Shown in pieces: positions 61,901 through 64,000 of a DNA stretch of 64,000 bases (position 1 is its first letter; every line of letters begins with the position of its first letter). The stretch spans positions 1,550,001 through 1,614,000 of the forward strand of contig JAGPYM010000004.1 of assembly GCA_020736575.1 (NCBI GenBank). Direction: 5' to 3'. Position numbers and translations under genes: made by a program. Below the pieces are notes generated by a model. The model was not told the DNA's origin. It ran no database searches and worked only from the letters and a program-made list of their open reading frames with translations. Source of the stretch: Thelonectria olida. Lineage: Eukaryota; Ascomycota; Sordariomycetes; Hypocreales; Nectriaceae.

Positions 61901-64000
61901 TTGGAGACGCACTTGCTTTGTTTTTCTCCCTTCAGGATGTTACATACTTGTTAGTGGTGGGTTCCTGCAGCGTTTGGCCACCAGCTTCAACCAACAATGG
62001 GCCGGGCTCCCAGCGGGCTGTACGCCTGAGCTGCGTGTGCAGGGAACCGTCCGCCCCAAGCGGTGGGAGCCGATGCTGCATGTCGTGCCGCATGTCGTGT
62101 GCTGCCGAGTCGAACCCTCGAGGGAGAAAATTGGCTGGGTCGATCTCTTGTCAGGGAGAGATGCACTGGGCGAGACAGCCCAGACAAAAGCTACGGAGGG
62201 ACCAGGCATGTAGTATCACCATACGCCTGCCTTGCCTCCCTTACCCTGGTACCAGATCTTGCGGCATCGTACATTAGTTTGCCAGGTTGTATCATCTATC
62301 TGCAAGGAGGAGGCTCCTGGCTGTTCATTCGCTGTGCTTGGAATTGTCTGAGGTCCCAAATAACGGAAACTTGGGACGGGACGGGTGGCCTCTCTTGGCA
62401 TTGGACTTAGCCAAAGTTTGGATACGCTCTTGAGGGTTCGAAACCGAGTGCATGGCTCCATGGAATGCAAGCGTTATGAGGACCTTGTATTTCGTAAGTT
62501 GGAAGGTTTGCTAATTAATTCGGAAGTTCAGACGACACAATGTCTCAAATGAACCCGCCAGACGGTCGGGCCATCGCTGGTGCGGTAAGAAAAGTCTTAT
62601 TAGCCTGGACGAAAGAGCCCAAGTCTTGATTGGCCCTAGCTCGGGGCCATCTGGGCCTTGCGTGCCTCCACCCAGCGGCATCAACGGTATCAAGAGCAAC
62701 ATCATCATCGCCATCCTCCAGGTCCACCAACCACCTCATCCCATGTCCCAACCCTGCTGCACCTCACCCACCAGCAGGCTCATGATGCCCATGGCTGACC
62801 TCCGGGGTATTAGAGAAGCGAGCATCGCGGGCGTTGGACGGTGCCGGCCGGGGCACTACCCAAGGATATCCGCCGGGGCAGTCAAGAGTCCACCACCAAC
62901 ACGCCGGTCAGGAGCCTAAACCCAACTATGAGGTACCTACCGCGGACGCCTATTCGCACAAGGCATGTGTGTCGCCAAGGACGGGAAAGCTGAAAGTTGG
63001 AGGCCCTGCCTTTTCCCTGGGTTGTCTCAACCCGGTCCCCAATCCGCCATTCCCCATCACCGAGTTTCCCCTTCGTCCCATCTCTCAGCCACCGTGGGTA
63101 GTCGACGATCGTTCACGGGCCATCCCACACAATCAATGCTCAACCGTCGTCTCTTGCATCATCCGCCCTCGAATATCTGGGACCCCGGCCCTGGACCAGA
63201 CGCACCCCGGGCACCACAGGCTTTAGGTAACGGGGCATGCCCCCGCTTCCTCATCCCATGATTTCTCTCACTTTCTACCTACAGCATTGTGTTTCTCAGG
63301 AAGGCCGTCTAGTTGTATTGCAGTCCCATCTGCCCCCCTCTCCCGGTCCTGCTCCCAAACAATGGTCTCCCCTCGTCAACGAGCGGCCGATGCAGGGCAG
63401 GTCAGGACATGCAGCAAACAGGGGACTTAGTTGTAAAAGCAGAAGGGACTGACTCCACAAGAGCCCAAGCACGCCCACTTCAACTCCTTTGCTAACACCA
63501 ACTAACAACCCACGCTCACTCTCGACGCCCACTGCGCGCAAGCGCAGACCACCAGGCATAACCTGCACACGCCCCGGGAACTCAACGGCCACGCCCTGAC
63601 CCTCGCTGCCAGTCTATTATCGGATCCGCCATGGGTTGGCTCTAAGAGGCTTCCCTGAGACGCACGCTGTCTATGTGCGAGTTATGTATGTACGTAGCAT
63701 GCAGGTGCTCCGTACCTGGTACACACGGTCGAATTTCGCTGAAAGTAACCGAAGCCAGGACCATCGAATTGGCAGGGTCCAAAGTCATCCCAAAGCTCTG
63801 TCTCACTCACATTCACCAATGCCCAAGCTGTTGGCAGTACCTCGTAGTTACAGCGGACAGAGCACTCACTCACTTGCTCCCTCTTGGTGTCGATCATGGC
63901 TGTTCTGGTTAAGATGGCACCAACACGCGAAACAGCCCTATCAACTAGCTTGGCCGTCTTGGGGCAAAATCTAGAACAGACACCCACCGCTTCTCTGAGC

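Larger units (their letters stand above)
50465..64000. other. Gene-poor right spacer
   Basis: No gene is supported in these 13.5 kb. Many frames open on both strands, but none has a family motif, and they keep switching frame with Pro/Arg/Ser-rich content. The longest (51,751-52,344 +; 57,961-58,353 +, without an ATG at its start) look like chance openings. Simple repeats are scattered through it and are listed separately. The first few hundred bases should include the Lon 3' UTR. Confidence 0.55.

Noticed and set aside
62434..62446. Perfect B-box-like GGTTCGAAACC
   Set aside because: The flanks do not form a T stem and no acceptor or anticodon arms can be found, so it is not a tRNA.

Overview
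The window is nuclear DNA from a filamentous ascomycete. Genes carry short introns of about 50-125 nt with GTRNGT-type donors and CTRAY branch points, the CreA and End3 sequences are of Sordariomycete type, and a tRNA-Ser(CGA) carries an intron. I would guess a Hypocreales-like lineage with unusually wide spacers, but the species cannot be read from the sequence.

Layout. (1) 1-11,045: no gene I can support; GC-rich spacer with simple repeats and a 35-nt poly(A) tract. (2) 11,046-12,296 (-): the carbon catabolite repressor CreA/Cre1, with a long GC-rich leader and a cluster of CreA-type sites upstream. (3) 12.3-20.1 kb: second spacer, with a minisatellite and two stretches of coding-like DNA in shifting frames (about 16.9-17.5 and 19.4-19.9 kb) that look like decayed genes. 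(4) 20.1-50.5 kb: a gene island. In order: a Rad51-paralogue-like ATPase with degenerate Walker motifs (+), a doubtful ORF pair near 23 kb, an HNH-nuclease-derived protein that lost its first catalytic His (-), tRNA-Ser(CGA) (+), a BTB-plus-bromodomain protein (+), a Cys-rich GPI-anchored surface protein (+), acyl-CoA-binding protein (-), an AIF/AMID-type FAD oxidoreductase (+), End3 (-), isopentenyl-diphosphate isomerase (+), a GNAT acetyltransferase (+), RPA2 (-) and a peroxisomal-type Lon protease (+). (5) 50,465-64,000: third spacer, with no gene I can support.

The island is mostly housekeeping: DNA repair and replication (Rad51 paralogue, RPA2), endocytosis (End3), isoprenoids (IDI), lipid and peroxisome functions (ACBP, Lon). 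There is no metabolic cluster and no defence island. The most interesting items are protein oddities: a bromodomain with a broken acetyl-lysine pocket fused to BTB, its in-frame repeat tail left behind a TAG stop, a RecA-fold protein altered in both Walker motifs, and a nuclease-fold protein without its lead catalytic residue.

Exon boundaries were worked out by hand from splice signals and reading-frame continuity; no search or alignment was run.
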